A stretch of DNA of 64,000 nucleotides from Streptomyces albus subsp. albus. Its GTDB lineage: Bacteria > Actinomycetota > Actinomycetes > Streptomycetales > Streptomycetaceae. Made by a program: the position numbers and the translations under genes. Location of the stretch: assembly GCF_000719865.1 (NCBI RefSeq), contig NZ_JOID01000015.1, forward strand, positions 186,001 through 250,000, in the 5' to 3' direction. The notes under the pieces were generated by a model. That model was not told the DNA's origin. It ran no database searches and saw only the letters and a program-made list of their open reading frames with translations. This document shows, one piece after another, positions 36,641 to 44,542 of this stretch (position 1 is the stretch's first letter; each line of letters begins with the position of its first letter).

Positions 36641-36892
36641 TCAGACGCCGAGCTTGGCCTTCACCTGGGCCAGCGAGGGGTTGGGCAGGGCGGAGCCATC
36701 CGGGAACAGCACGGTCGGCACCAGCTGGTTGCCGTTGTTCACCTTCTCCACGAACTTCGCCGACTCCGGGTCCTTCTCGATGTTGACCTCGGTGTACGCG
36801 ATGCCCTCGCGCTCCATCTGGCTCTTCAGCCGGCGGCAGTAGCCGCACCAGGTGGTGCTGTACATCGTCACAGTGCCCGTCGTGCCGGTCAT
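36641..36892 (-). CDS. mrx1: Mycoredoxin (glutaredoxin-like)
   Basis: An 83-residue glutaredoxin-fold protein. MYSTTWCGYCRRLKSQM carries the active-site CGYC (Cys16 and Cys19), and the TVLFPDGS region with its preceding VPT is the cis-proline substrate site. In actinobacteria with mycothiol, this enzyme reduces protein-mycothiol mixed disulfides. Its length and CGYC are typical of mycoredoxin-1. It is divergent from uvrD2, with 291 bases between the start codons that hold both promoters. The ATG at 36892 gives the family start MTGTTGTVTMYST. Confidence 0.95.
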   Translation of the reverse strand: MTGTTGTVTMYSTTWCGYCRRLKSQMEREGIAYTEVNIEKDPESAKFVEKVNNGNQLVPTVLFPDGSALPNPSLAQVKAKLGV

Positions 36893-37183
36893 GGATTACG
36901 GCTCCTTCGCTGTCGCCTGGTTACGGAGAGGCAACGTGCCGGCGCGCGCGACCATTCCCGGGACCCGGCCCGGTCCCGCGTGATCCGCCCCTCACAGCGC
37001 CCCCCGCGCCCGCTCCCGCCTCGCGCGCCTCCGTCCGCCTGCGACTCCGCGGCCACCGCCCGGCGGCGGGGACGCGACCGGTGCGGGACGGGGGCGGCAC
37101 GCGGCGGGCCGACCGGTACGACCGGAGAGGCCCGGCTGTGGACAACCTCCCGGCCGTTCCGGAGAACCTGGCAGCATGGCGGG

Positions 37184-39415
37184 GTGACACCAGCGACACC
37201 AGCCACTCCCTCCCCGCTCTTCCCGGGCCCCGCGGCGCCGTCGGAGTACCCGGCCGTGCCGGACGGTGCCGACGCCGTGCTCGCCGGGCTGGACCCGGAG
37301 CAGCGCGAGGTCGCCACCGCCCTCCACGGTCCGGTGTGCGTGCTGGCCGGCGCCGGTACGGGCAAGACCCGCGCCATCACCCACCGCATCGCCTACGGGG
37401 TGCGTGCGGGCATCCTCCAGCCCGGTTCCGTCCTGGCGGTCACGTTCACCAACCGGGCCGCCGGTGAGATGCGCGGCCGCCTCCGGCAGCTCGGTGCCAC
37501 CGGTGTCCAGGCCCGCACGTTCCACTCCGCCGCGCTCCGCCAGCTCCAGTACTTCTGGCCCAAGGCGGTCGGCGGTCCGCTGCCGCGGCTCGTCGAGCGC
37601 AAGGTCCAGGTGGTCGCCGAGGCGGCCGCCCGCTGCCGTATCCGCCTGGACCGGGGCGAACTGCGGGATGTCACGGGCGAGATCGAGTGGGCCAAGGTCA
37701 CCCAGACGGTTCCCGAGGACTACCCGGCGGCCGTCGCCCGCGCACGCCGCCAGCCGCCCCGGGATCCGGCGGAGACCGCCCGCGTCTACGAGACCTATGA
37801 ACTGCTGAAGCGCGACCGCGGCGTCATCGACTTCGAGGACGTCCTGCTGCTCACGGTCGGGGTGCTGCAGGACCGGCAGGACATCGCCGACGAGGTGCGC
37901 CGCCAGTACCAGCACTTCGTGGTCGACGAGTACCAGGACGTCAGCCCGCTCCAGCAGCGGCTGCTGGACCTGTGGCTGGGGGAGCGCGACAGCCTCTGCG
38001 TCGTCGGTGACGCGAGCCAGACGATCTACTCCTTCACCGGTGCCACCCCGGACCATCTGCTGGACTTCCGCGTCCGCCATCCCCACGCCACGGTCGTCAA
38101 ACTGGTCCGGGACTACCGCTCCACCCCGCAGATCGTCCATCTCGCCAACGGTCTGCTGGGGCAGGCCCGCGGCCGTGCCGCGGAGCACCGGCTGGAGCTC
38201 GTCTCGCAGCGCGCCGCCGGCCCCGAACCCGCGTTCGCGGAGTACCCGGACGAGCCGGCCGAGGCCGAGGGCACCGCGCGCCGGGTCCGGGAACTGCTCG
38301 ACTCCGGGGTCCCCGCCAGCGAGATCGCCGTGCTCTACCGCATCAACGCCCAGTCGGAGGGCTATGAGCAGGCCCTCGCCGACCAGGGCGTCCCGTACCA
38401 GCTCCGCGGCGCGGAACGGTTCTTCGAGCGGCCGGAGGTGCGGGAGGCCGGACTGCTGCTGCGCGGCGCCGCCCGCGCCGCGGACTCCACCGACCCCTCC
38501 CGCACGGAGACGGACATACCGTCGCAGGTGCGGGCCGTGCTCTCCACCCGGGGATGGAGCCCGGAGCCGCCGGCCGGCTCGGGCGCGGTCCGTGACCGCT
38601 GGGAGTCGCTGGCCGCGCTCGTCCGGCTCGCCGAGGACTTCGCCCGGGCGCGGCCGGAGGCGGCGCTCGCCGACTTCGTGACCGAGCTCGGTGAGCGGGC
38701 CAACACCCAGCACGCGCCCACGGTCGAGGGCGTCACCCTGGCCTCGCTGCACGCGGCCAAGGGCCTGGAGTGGGACGCGGTCTTCCTGGCCGGCCTGACC
38801 GAGGGCATGATGCCGATCACCTACGCCACGACGGACGCGCAGATCGAGGAGGAGCGCCGGCTGCTCTACGTCGGCATCACCCGGGCCCGGGTCCACCTCA
38901 CCCTCTCCTGGGCCCTCTCCCGCACCCCGGGCGGCCGCGCCGGCCGGCGGCCGAGCCGCTTCCTGGACGGACTGCGGCCCGGCTCCCATGCCGGCGCCGG
39001 CACGGCCGTCCGCGCCCCGGCCACCGGCGGCGGGGTGGAGCGGGGCGAGGAACCGCGCCGCCGCCGGCGCGGCCCGGTGCGGTGCCGGGTCTGCGGACGC
39101 ACCCTCACCGACGCGGGCGAGATGAAGCTGATGCGCTGCGAGGACTGCCCCTCGGAGCTGGACGAGGGCCTCCACCAGCGGCTGCTGGAGTGGAGGGCGG
39201 GCCGCGCCCGTGAGCTGGGGCAGCCGGCGTTCTGCGTCTTCACCGACAAGACCCTGCTGGCCATCGCCGAGGCCGTGCCCGCGGACGGGGCCGAGCTGGC
39301 GGTGATCCCCGGTGTGGGACGGCGGAAACTCGACCGCTTCGGCGCGGATGTCCTGGCGCTCTGCGCGGGGGAACAGCCGCCCGCCGGGGCGCCGGACGGG
39401 CAGTCCGGCGGCTGA
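37184..39415 (+). CDS. uvrD2: ATP-dependent DNA helicase UvrD2
   Basis: A 743-residue SF1A helicase. AGAGTGKTRA (about 54-63) is Walker A, DEYQDVSPLQQ (about 247) Walker B, and ASLHAAKGLEWDAVF motif V. After the helicase core, the UvrD2-specific tetracysteine CRVCG and CEDCP motif (about 635-660) is followed by an HRDC domain (FTDKTLLAIAEAVP through LDRFGADVLALC). The GTG at 37184 is chosen because the family starts a few residues before DPEQREVATA. Upstream codons are arginine-rich. This DNA repair helicase is essential in mycobacteria. Confidence 0.95.
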   Translation: MTPATPATPSPLFPGPAAPSEYPAVPDGADAVLAGLDPEQREVATALHGPVCVLAGAGTGKTRAITHRIAYGVRAGILQPGSVLAVTFTNRAAGEMRGRLRQLGATGVQARTFHSAALRQLQYFWPKAVGGPLPRLVERKVQVVAEAAARCRIRLDRGELRDVTGEIEWAKVTQTVPEDYPAAVARARRQPPRDPAETARVYETYELLKRDRGVIDFEDVLLLTVGVLQDRQDIADEVRRQYQHFVVDEYQDVSPLQQRLLDLWLGERDSLCVVGDASQTIYSFTGATPDHLLDFRVRHPHATVVKLVRDYRSTPQIVHLANGLLGQARGRAAEHRLELVSQRAAGPEPAFAEYPDEPAEAEGTARRVRELLDSGVPASEIAVLYRINAQSEGYEQALADQGVPYQLRGAERFFERPEVREAGLLLRGAARAADSTDPSRTETDIPSQVRAVLSTRGWSPEPPAGSGAVRDRWESLAALVRLAEDFARARPEAALADFVTELGERANTQHAPTVEGVTLASLHAAKGLEWDAVFLAGLTEGMMPITYATTDAQIEEERRLLYVGITRARVHLTLSWALSRTPGGRAGRRPSRFLDGLRPGSHAGAGTAVRAPATGGGVERGEEPRRRRRGPVRCRVCGRTLTDAGEMKLMRCEDCPSELDEGLHQRLLEWRAGRARELGQPAFCVFTDKTLLAIAEAVPADGAELAVIPGVGRRKLDRFGADVLALCAGEQPPAGAPDGQSGG

Positions 39416-39430
39416 CGCGAAATCGTCGGG

Positions 39431-39468
39431 AAAATAGTTTGCGCACGCCGCCGGATTCCCCATAGGTT
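39431..39468 (+). promoter_or_regulatory. WhiB7-type promoter of the wblC transcription unit
   Basis: An AT-rich run (AAAATAG, 39431-39437) lies immediately upstream of a TTGCGC -35 box (39439-39444) and a TAGGTT -10 box (39463-39468), with an 18-base spacer. An AT-rich element just upstream of -35 is the known WhiB7 promoter signature, so wblC likely activates itself. This is inference from pattern. Confidence 0.6.
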
Positions 39469-39590
39469 CTCTTTCGCGGGCATGACAGGGCCTTTTTCGG
39501 GCCCACTGTTCCGTGCTGTACTTGTACGACACCTGTAGGACGGACTGGCTTCGACCAGTCCCCCGAGACGCCGAGAGGAGGCGAGCCCCA

Positions 39591-39914
39591 ATGATCAGCA
39601 TCACCAAACTGGCCGGTCGTGACGTGCCCGTCTCCCGCCTGTCCGGCGTCTCCGTGCTCTGTGGATCCGCCATGTCCGGCGCCCTCGAAGCACGCCTGGC
39701 CGAGCGCGGCCTTCTGGCGAGCGCTCAGCGACCGACCAAGGCACCGGCGGCAGTAGTGGCGGCAGAGGCAGCGGCCTATGCCCTCGCGGCCAAGGGTGCC
39801 GACCTCCGGCAGATGTGGACCAATGGCGGCTTTGCCAACGGTTCGGCGTCTGCGGCCGAGCACCACACGATTCGGGGCCTCCGCGGCCACGAACCCTGGA
39901 GAGATCCAGCCTGA
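39591..39914 (+). CDS. wblC leader ORF (107-residue uORF)
   Basis: An open frame starting MISITKLAGRDVPVSRL and ending RGLRGHEPWRDPA. It begins 175 bases after uvrD2, has GAGGAGGCGAG about ten bases before the ATG, and ends 137 bases before the wblC start. It is alanine-rich with two short helical stretches and resembles no enzyme family. Actinobacterial whiB7 transcripts carry an upstream ORF whose translation controls a terminator. Here the ORF's last codons contain the antiterminator arm (39880-39888), so it is probably that uORF. Whether the peptide is functional is not known. Confidence 0.75.
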   Translation: MISITKLAGRDVPVSRLSGVSVLCGSAMSGALEARLAERGLLASAQRPTKAPAAVVAAEAAAYALAAKGADLRQMWTNGGFANGSASAAEHHTIRGLRGHEPWRDPA

Positions 39915-39982
39915 TCGCCACGATCAGGTCGGCACCTTCCAGGGCCGCGGAACCCGAACCGGGATCCGCGGCCCTTTTCGTT
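39880..39982 (+). promoter_or_regulatory. wblC attenuator: antiterminator arm plus Rho-independent terminator
   Basis: The terminator stem is GGGCCGCGGA (39942-39951) with TCCGCGGCCC (39965-39974), followed by TTTTCGTT. TCCGCGGCC at 39880-39888, inside the end of the leader ORF, is an exact nine-base complement of 39943-39951, so the two pairings exclude each other. A third hairpin (CCTGATCG at 39910-39917 with CGATCAGG at 39921-39928) covers the leader ORF stop codon. This is the layout of translation-controlled transcription attenuation. Confidence 0.75.
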
Positions 39983-40051
39983 GCCCCGACCGGCATCGAT
40001 GCCCACCCCGCCGGCCCACCAGGCCGGCCGAAGACAAGGAAGAAACCGACT

Positions 40052-40417
40052 GTGCCCAGCCCAGCGCCCGCCCCGTCCTCCACACAGCAGCCCGTCACCT
40101 CTCCACCTAGTCCTCCGGAGGTCCTCTTGTCCCAGCCCACCCGGCTCACGGTGCTCGACGACGAGATCGAGCGTCTCGGCGAGCTCGTTCCCTGCCGCAG
40201 CTACGACCCCGAGGTGTTCTTCGCCGAGTCGCCCGCCGACGTCGAGTACGCCAAGTCCCTCTGCCAGAGCTGCCCGCTGCGCGAGGCCTGCCTCGCGGGG
40301 GCCAAGGACCGGCGCGAGCCGTGGGGTGTCTGGGGTGGCGAACTCTTCGTCCAGGGCGTGGTCGTGCCGCGGAAGCGGCCGCGTGGCCGCCCGCGCAAGA
40401 ACCCGGTCGCCGCATGA
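40052..40417 (+). CDS. wblC: WhiB-family regulator WblC (WhiB7)
   Basis: A 121-residue iron-sulfur regulator. The four cluster cysteines are VPCRSYD, CQSC and the later EACLAG. The GVWGGE turn and the C-terminal KRPRGRPRKN AT-hook are specific to WhiB7. It activates intrinsic antibiotic resistance genes by binding the principal sigma factor. The GTG at 40052 has AAGGAAG upstream. A TTG at 40127 with GGAGG seven to eleven bases upstream would give a 96-residue protein, closer to the mycobacterial length, and may be the true start. It is preceded by a leader ORF and attenuator, and the next gene overlaps its stop. Confidence 0.95.
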   Translation: MPSPAPAPSSTQQPVTSPPSPPEVLLSQPTRLTVLDDEIERLGELVPCRSYDPEVFFAESPADVEYAKSLCQSCPLREACLAGAKDRREPWGVWGGELFVQGVVVPRKRPRGRPRKNPVAA

Positions 40418-40740
40418 ACGCCCCGGGAACCATCGACCGCCCCCTCACGCACGACCCGAAGAAGCAGGTCCCGACGATGAAGCCGTCCGCCCACGAGCCG
40501 TCCGCCGCCCGTACCACCGCCAGAACCGCGTCCGACGCGACCGACTCGCGTCAGAACAGGAACCGTGAGATGCAACTCATCCCAGAAGCCCTGGCTCGTG
40601 CTCATATGCACGAGCGCATCCAGGAGGCCGAGTCCGAACGCAGGGCCGTGCGCCTGGCCCGGGCCCGCCGGATGCAGCGCCGGGCCGAGCGTGCCTCGCT
40701 CCGCGCCCGGCGCGCGCTGGCCATGGCCGTCATGCAGTAA
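40414..40740 (+). CDS. Conserved basic small protein coupled to wblC
   Basis: A 108-residue protein starting MNAPGTIDRPLTHDPKK. Its ATG overlaps the wblC stop (ATGA at 40414), so the two are translationally coupled. The N-terminal half is polar. The C-terminal half (EALARAHMHERIQEAESERR to ALAMAVMQ) is a strongly basic long helix that could bind nucleic acid or form a coiled coil. I recall similar proteins after wblC in Streptomyces but no function. An internal ATG at 40477 is another possible start. A strong bidirectional hairpin follows. Confidence 0.7.
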   Translation: MNAPGTIDRPLTHDPKKQVPTMKPSAHEPSAARTTARTASDATDSRQNRNREMQLIPEALARAHMHERIQEAESERRAVRLARARRMQRRAERASLRARRALAMAVMQ

Positions 40741-40810
40741 CCGCCTCTGGCCGTCATCGCCGTCGCGCTCCCGGCCGTCATACGGGAGCCGCCGCGCGTC
40801 AGCGGACCGG

Positions 40811-40852
40811 CGGCCGAGGGGCCGTTCCCATCCGGGAGCGGCCCCTCGGCCG
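40811..40852. terminator. Bidirectional terminator between wblC operon and ABC1-kinase gene
   Basis: Perfect 14-base arms (CGGCCGAGGGGCCG and CGGCCCCTCGGCCG), with further inner pairing (TCCC with GGGA) closing on ATCC. It lies between convergent genes ending at 40740 and 40901. Confidence 0.85.
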
Positions 40853-40900
40853 TGCCGGGCGGTCCCGCCGGCCCCGACCGGCCGGACGGCCGCCGGCGTC

Positions 40901-42361
40901 TCAGCCGCCGGCCGCCTTCTCATACGGTTCGCCGGCCGGCTCCTCCGCCGGGCCGCCCGGAGCCTCGCCCTCCGAGGGCCCCGCCGCGCTCGCGGTCCCG
41001 CCCGGCCCCGGCTCCCTGGCCCCGTCCGGGAGGAAACCGGGAAGCCAGTCCCGCAGTTCGTCGCGCAGCCGGACCGTCGCCCCCAGTTGGCACAGCACAC
41101 CGATGGTGCTGAGCGTGACGCGGTGGATCAGCAGATAGGAGGGCGGCAGATTGAGCTGCCGGCCCAACTGGTGTGCGGGTGATCGCGGGTCGGCGATCCG
41201 CGCGGCCTGGGTCCGCAGCCAGCCGCGGGTGAAGGTGAACTCCTCGGCCCGGGCCGGTTCGATGATCGGGACCAGGTAGTCCAGCACGGCGTCCGGGTCC
41301 AGCTCGACGGAATCCCGGACGAAGCCCGCCTCGCAGAGCATCGCGTACACCCCCTCCGCGTCGCCGTCCAGGGCACCGCGGAGCGCGGTGCCGATGAGCG
41401 GCGGCAGCCCGTCCGGCAGCCGGTCGACCGTGCCGAAGTCGAGTACGCCCAGCCGCCACTGCTCCGGCCCGTCACCCTCCGCATCCCCCGGCAGCAGCCG
41501 GAAGTTCCCGGGGTGGGGGTCGGCGTGCAGCAGCCCCGTGCGGGCGGTGCCGGAGAAGAGGAAGCGGGCCAGCAGTTGTCCGGCGCGGTCCCGCTGCTCC
41601 GGGGTGCCGTCGGCTATCACCTCCGACAGCGGCACGCCGTCCATCCACTCGGTGACGAGCACCTCGGTGCCCTGGTGGACGACGCCCGGGATCACCACAT
41701 CCGGGTCGTCGGCGAACTCGGCGGCGTGATCGCGCTGGGCCCGGGCCTCCAGGGCGTAGTCCAGCTCCTCCGACACCCGGTCGCGCAGCTCGGCGATGAG
41801 CGGCTTGATGTCCATCCCCGGAATCAGGGGCCCCAGCAGCCGCGCGAACCGGCCGAGCTGGGTGAGATCCGAGAGCAGCGCCTCACCGGCGCCCGGGTAC
41901 TGGATCTTGACGGCCACCTCCCGGCCGTCGTGCCAGACGGCGCGGTGCACCTGACCGATCGAGGCCGCGGCCGCCGGCTTGTCCTCGAACTCCTCGAAGA
42001 GATCGCGCCAGTCGGACCCGAGCCGTTTCTCCAGGGCGGAGTGGACGCTCTGCGAGGGCATTGGAGGCGCCGCCTCCTGGAGCCTGGTGAGGGCGGCGCG
42101 GTACGGGCCGGCGATCTCCTCCGGAAGCGCGGACTCGAAGACGGAGAGGGCCTGCCCGACCTTCATGGCCCCGCCCTTGAGCTGGCCCAGGGTCGAGAAG
42201 AGCTGTTCGGCCGTCCGCTGCTGCAGCTCACTGGCGATCATCTCGGCCGGGCGCCCGCCGATGCGCTTTCCGAGCCCGAGGGCGGTGCGTCCGGCGAAGC
42301 CCAGTGGCAGCGCCGCCAGTTTGGCGGTACGGGTGACCGCCTTGCGGGGAAGATCAGACAT
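40901..42361 (-). CDS. ABC1/AarF (UbiB-like) atypical kinase
   Basis: A 486-residue protein of the ABC1/ADCK family. The KxGQ region is LKGGAMKVGQALSVFESALPEE (about 65-90). VAVKIQYPG near residue 152 gives the phosphate-binding lysine, TEWMDGVPLSE the hinge region, LLHADPHPGNF near 275 the catalytic loop, and LGVLDFGTVDRLP the DFG motif. The family is involved in quinone and lipid metabolism in other organisms. The GGAGGAGC ribosome binding site fixes the ATG at 42361. Its start overlaps the ThiF-like gene by eight bases, so they are co-translated. It is conserved next to whiB7 in actinobacteria. Confidence 0.9.
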   Translation of the reverse strand: MSDLPRKAVTRTAKLAALPLGFAGRTALGLGKRIGGRPAEMIASELQQRTAEQLFSTLGQLKGGAMKVGQALSVFESALPEEIAGPYRAALTRLQEAAPPMPSQSVHSALEKRLGSDWRDLFEEFEDKPAAAASIGQVHRAVWHDGREVAVKIQYPGAGEALLSDLTQLGRFARLLGPLIPGMDIKPLIAELRDRVSEELDYALEARAQRDHAAEFADDPDVVIPGVVHQGTEVLVTEWMDGVPLSEVIADGTPEQRDRAGQLLARFLFSGTARTGLLHADPHPGNFRLLPGDAEGDGPEQWRLGVLDFGTVDRLPDGLPPLIGTALRGALDGDAEGVYAMLCEAGFVRDSVELDPDAVLDYLVPIIEPARAEEFTFTRGWLRTQAARIADPRSPAHQLGRQLNLPPSYLLIHRVTLSTIGVLCQLGATVRLRDELRDWLPGFLPDGAREPGPGGTASAAGPSEGEAPGGPAEEPAGEPYEKAAGG

Positions 42362-43601
42362 GCGCTCCTCCAACTTCACTGCGCTTCACCGAAGGGCAGC
42401 CGCCCTCCGCGACGGTGCCCGGGCCGGCCGGCTCCGGCCGCTCCGGTCGTCCGGCACCATCTGGTGAGTATGGACGCTCGACCGCTTCATACGCACCGCA
42501 CCCGCAGGCCCGGTGCGGTGTGATGGAACACGGCTCCCACGCCAGATCGGGCAGCGCGAGTTCCAGCCGGGCCCCGGCGCACACCGGCGGCCGGCCGTCC
42601 AGGAAGGCCAGCGCGTGCGCCGCCGCCAGGCCCGCGACCACGGTGGCGAGTGCTGTGTCACACGCCGGTTCGGCCGGGTTCCGGGCCGAACGCCACTGGG
42701 CGAGCAGCCGGGGCCAGGCGGGGTCCCGCTCGGAACGGTGCAGCTGAAGACAGCCCGCGCAGGGCGACTCACCGGGCATCACCAGCGGGCCGACCACGCC
42801 CGTGCCCTCCAGCACTCCCGCGTAGAGATGAGGGATCCCGGAGGCGAGCAGCGCCTCGGCCGGCACGGGATCGGGAGCGTAGGCGCCGAGGCCGTCGCGC
42901 GGGGCCAGCACCGTCAGGGCGAGCCCGGCCCCGGATGTGAACGGCGGACCCTCGGCCCCGGCCCTTGCGCGCCGGGCCCGCCCCTTCGCGGTGGCGGCAG
43001 CGCGGACCGCCTTGCGGGCGGCGGTGTCACGGCGCTCGCCGGAGGACTCCGGCGGCAGTCCGCCGGGGCCGGTCTCCCAGGGCGCGACCCGGCCGCCGTC
43101 CACCACATCGACCTGGCCCACGCCGGCGGCCGAGAGCGCCGTGGCGACGGCCGCCCCGACCCGCCCGGCGCCGCGCACCTGGACCCGTACCGCTCTGCGC
43201 GCCGCCAACCGGCGTCCGCCGGCGCCCGGCTCGGGATGCACCACCGACAGTGACCCCAGGTCCGCCCGCAGCCGGTCCGGGACGGCGGCCCGCTCCCGGT
43301 ATTCCGGGGGAGGAACGCCGTCCGCCGCCGGGCCGCCCCCCGGCGCCGTCGGATCGTCCAGCAGGCCGGCCGCCGCCAGGCGCCGCAGCAGCTCACCGGG
43401 CCGGTCCCCGGACAGGCCCAGGGCCGCGGCCTCCGCCCGCAGCAGCGGAAGACCCCGGGTGCCGTCCAGCAGGGAGAGGAAACTGCCGGTCGCCGTGTCG
43501 ACCGGGCCCAGCAGCACGGCATGCGCCGGCGTCACCCCGAACTGCACCGTCTGCCGGTCCCGCCAGCCGCGCCGCAGCGCGGGCTTGATGATCGGATGCA
43601 T
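42354..43601 (-). CDS. ThiF/E1-like protein, degenerate nucleotide-binding fold
   Basis: A 415-residue protein. The centre (VQVRGAGRVGAAVATALSAAGVGQVDVVDGG) resembles the Rossmann core of ThiF/MoeB-type E1 enzymes. It has CxxC (PCAGC) and HRACGCG cysteines that could bind zinc. The acidic and arginine residues that bind ATP in ThiF are less clear, and the N-terminal region (PVDTATGSFLSLLDGTRGL) resembles an RRE-like or winged helix part of TOMM-type E1 proteins. It may act in a small modification pathway, but this is inference. The ATG at 43601 gives MHPIIKPALRR. Confidence 0.75.
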   Translation of the reverse strand: MHPIIKPALRRGWRDRQTVQFGVTPAHAVLLGPVDTATGSFLSLLDGTRGLPLLRAEAAALGLSGDRPGELLRRLAAAGLLDDPTAPGGGPAADGVPPPEYRERAAVPDRLRADLGSLSVVHPEPGAGGRRLAARRAVRVQVRGAGRVGAAVATALSAAGVGQVDVVDGGRVAPWETGPGGLPPESSGERRDTAARKAVRAAATAKGRARRARAGAEGPPFTSGAGLALTVLAPRDGLGAYAPDPVPAEALLASGIPHLYAGVLEGTGVVGPLVMPGESPCAGCLQLHRSERDPAWPRLLAQWRSARNPAEPACDTALATVVAGLAAAHALAFLDGRPPVCAGARLELALPDLAWEPCSITPHRACGCGAYEAVERPYSPDGAGRPERPEPAGPGTVAEGGCPSVKRSEVGGAHV

Positions 43602-43789
43602 CGCCGCCTCCTCGGTCCTCTCCGGTTCTCCCCGACGGGTGCCAGCATGGCCGGGCGGGCGGACTCCCGCCGAAAGTTGTCCACAGGTCCTGTGGATAGT
43701 CAGCTCATCGGTCTCCACTTGTGGGGGAGTCGCGTACGAAGCGAAGACGGGCGGGACTTCCCGTGGCCGCAGCGGGTAACGTCGGGAGG

Positions 43790-44416
43790 GTGCCCTCCGA
43801 TCCACTGAGCCGCGCCGGAGAGAACTCCCTCAGCACACCGGGCCGGCTCGGCCAGCCGCCCCACCGCCCCCGGACCAGCGCGGTCGAGGTGCGCAGAAGC
43901 GCCCGCCGGCGCCGCACCGTATCGGCCTACCGCGAGGACGACCGCACGGTCGTCCTCATCCCGGCCCGGATGTCGCAGGCCGAGGAGGAACGCTGGGTGA
44001 CGGTGATGCTGGACCGGCTCGCCGCCCAGGAGAGCCGTCGCATGCTGGGCGACAGCGAGCTCGCCGAGCGGGCCGAGCGCCTGTCCGCGCAGTACCTCGG
44101 CGCCCGGGCCCGTCCCCGGAGCGTGCGCTGGGTCACCAACCAGAACACCCGCTGGGGGTCCTGCACCCCCGCCGAGGGCAGCATCCGCCTGTCGCACCGG
44201 CTGCAGGGCATGCCCGGATACGTCACGGACTACGTCCTCCTCCACGAGCTCGCGCATCTGCTGGTCCCGGGCCACGGCGCCGACTTCTGGCGGCTGTTGG
44301 AGGCGTACCCGCGCACGGAGCGCGCCCGCGGCTATCTGGAGGGCGTGGTAGCGGCCCGGCGGCTGCCGCGTCCCGCCGGGCCCGGCGACGAGCCCGCCGA
44401 CGAGTCCGGCGCCTGA
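43790..44416 (+). CDS. YgjP-like (M48/WLM) zinc metallopeptidase
   Basis: A 208-residue protein with the signature HELAH at about 152-156 and a third ligand in GHGADFW near 162, the zinc site of the YgjP/SprT-like superfamily. The flanking NQNTRWGSC near 125 is characteristic of this family. It begins with a basic, unstructured segment and lacks a signal peptide, so it is cytoplasmic. The GTG at 43790 is used by family comparison, although GGGAGG touches it directly. A GTG at 43721 is an alternative. The cellular substrate is unknown. Confidence 0.85.
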   Translation: MPSDPLSRAGENSLSTPGRLGQPPHRPRTSAVEVRRSARRRRTVSAYREDDRTVVLIPARMSQAEEERWVTVMLDRLAAQESRRMLGDSELAERAERLSAQYLGARARPRSVRWVTNQNTRWGSCTPAEGSIRLSHRLQGMPGYVTDYVLLHELAHLLVPGHGADFWRLLEAYPRTERARGYLEGVVAARRLPRPAGPGDEPADESGA

Positions 44417-44542
44417 CCGCGCCGGTTTCCGGTACGAGACCGGGACAGAAGCTTTTCCGCTTCGGGATCGCCGGGCGCGGTGACCAGCGGTTAGCCTGGC
44501 GCGCAAGCACGTACAGCTCGGGATGGGGGACGGTCGTTACGC

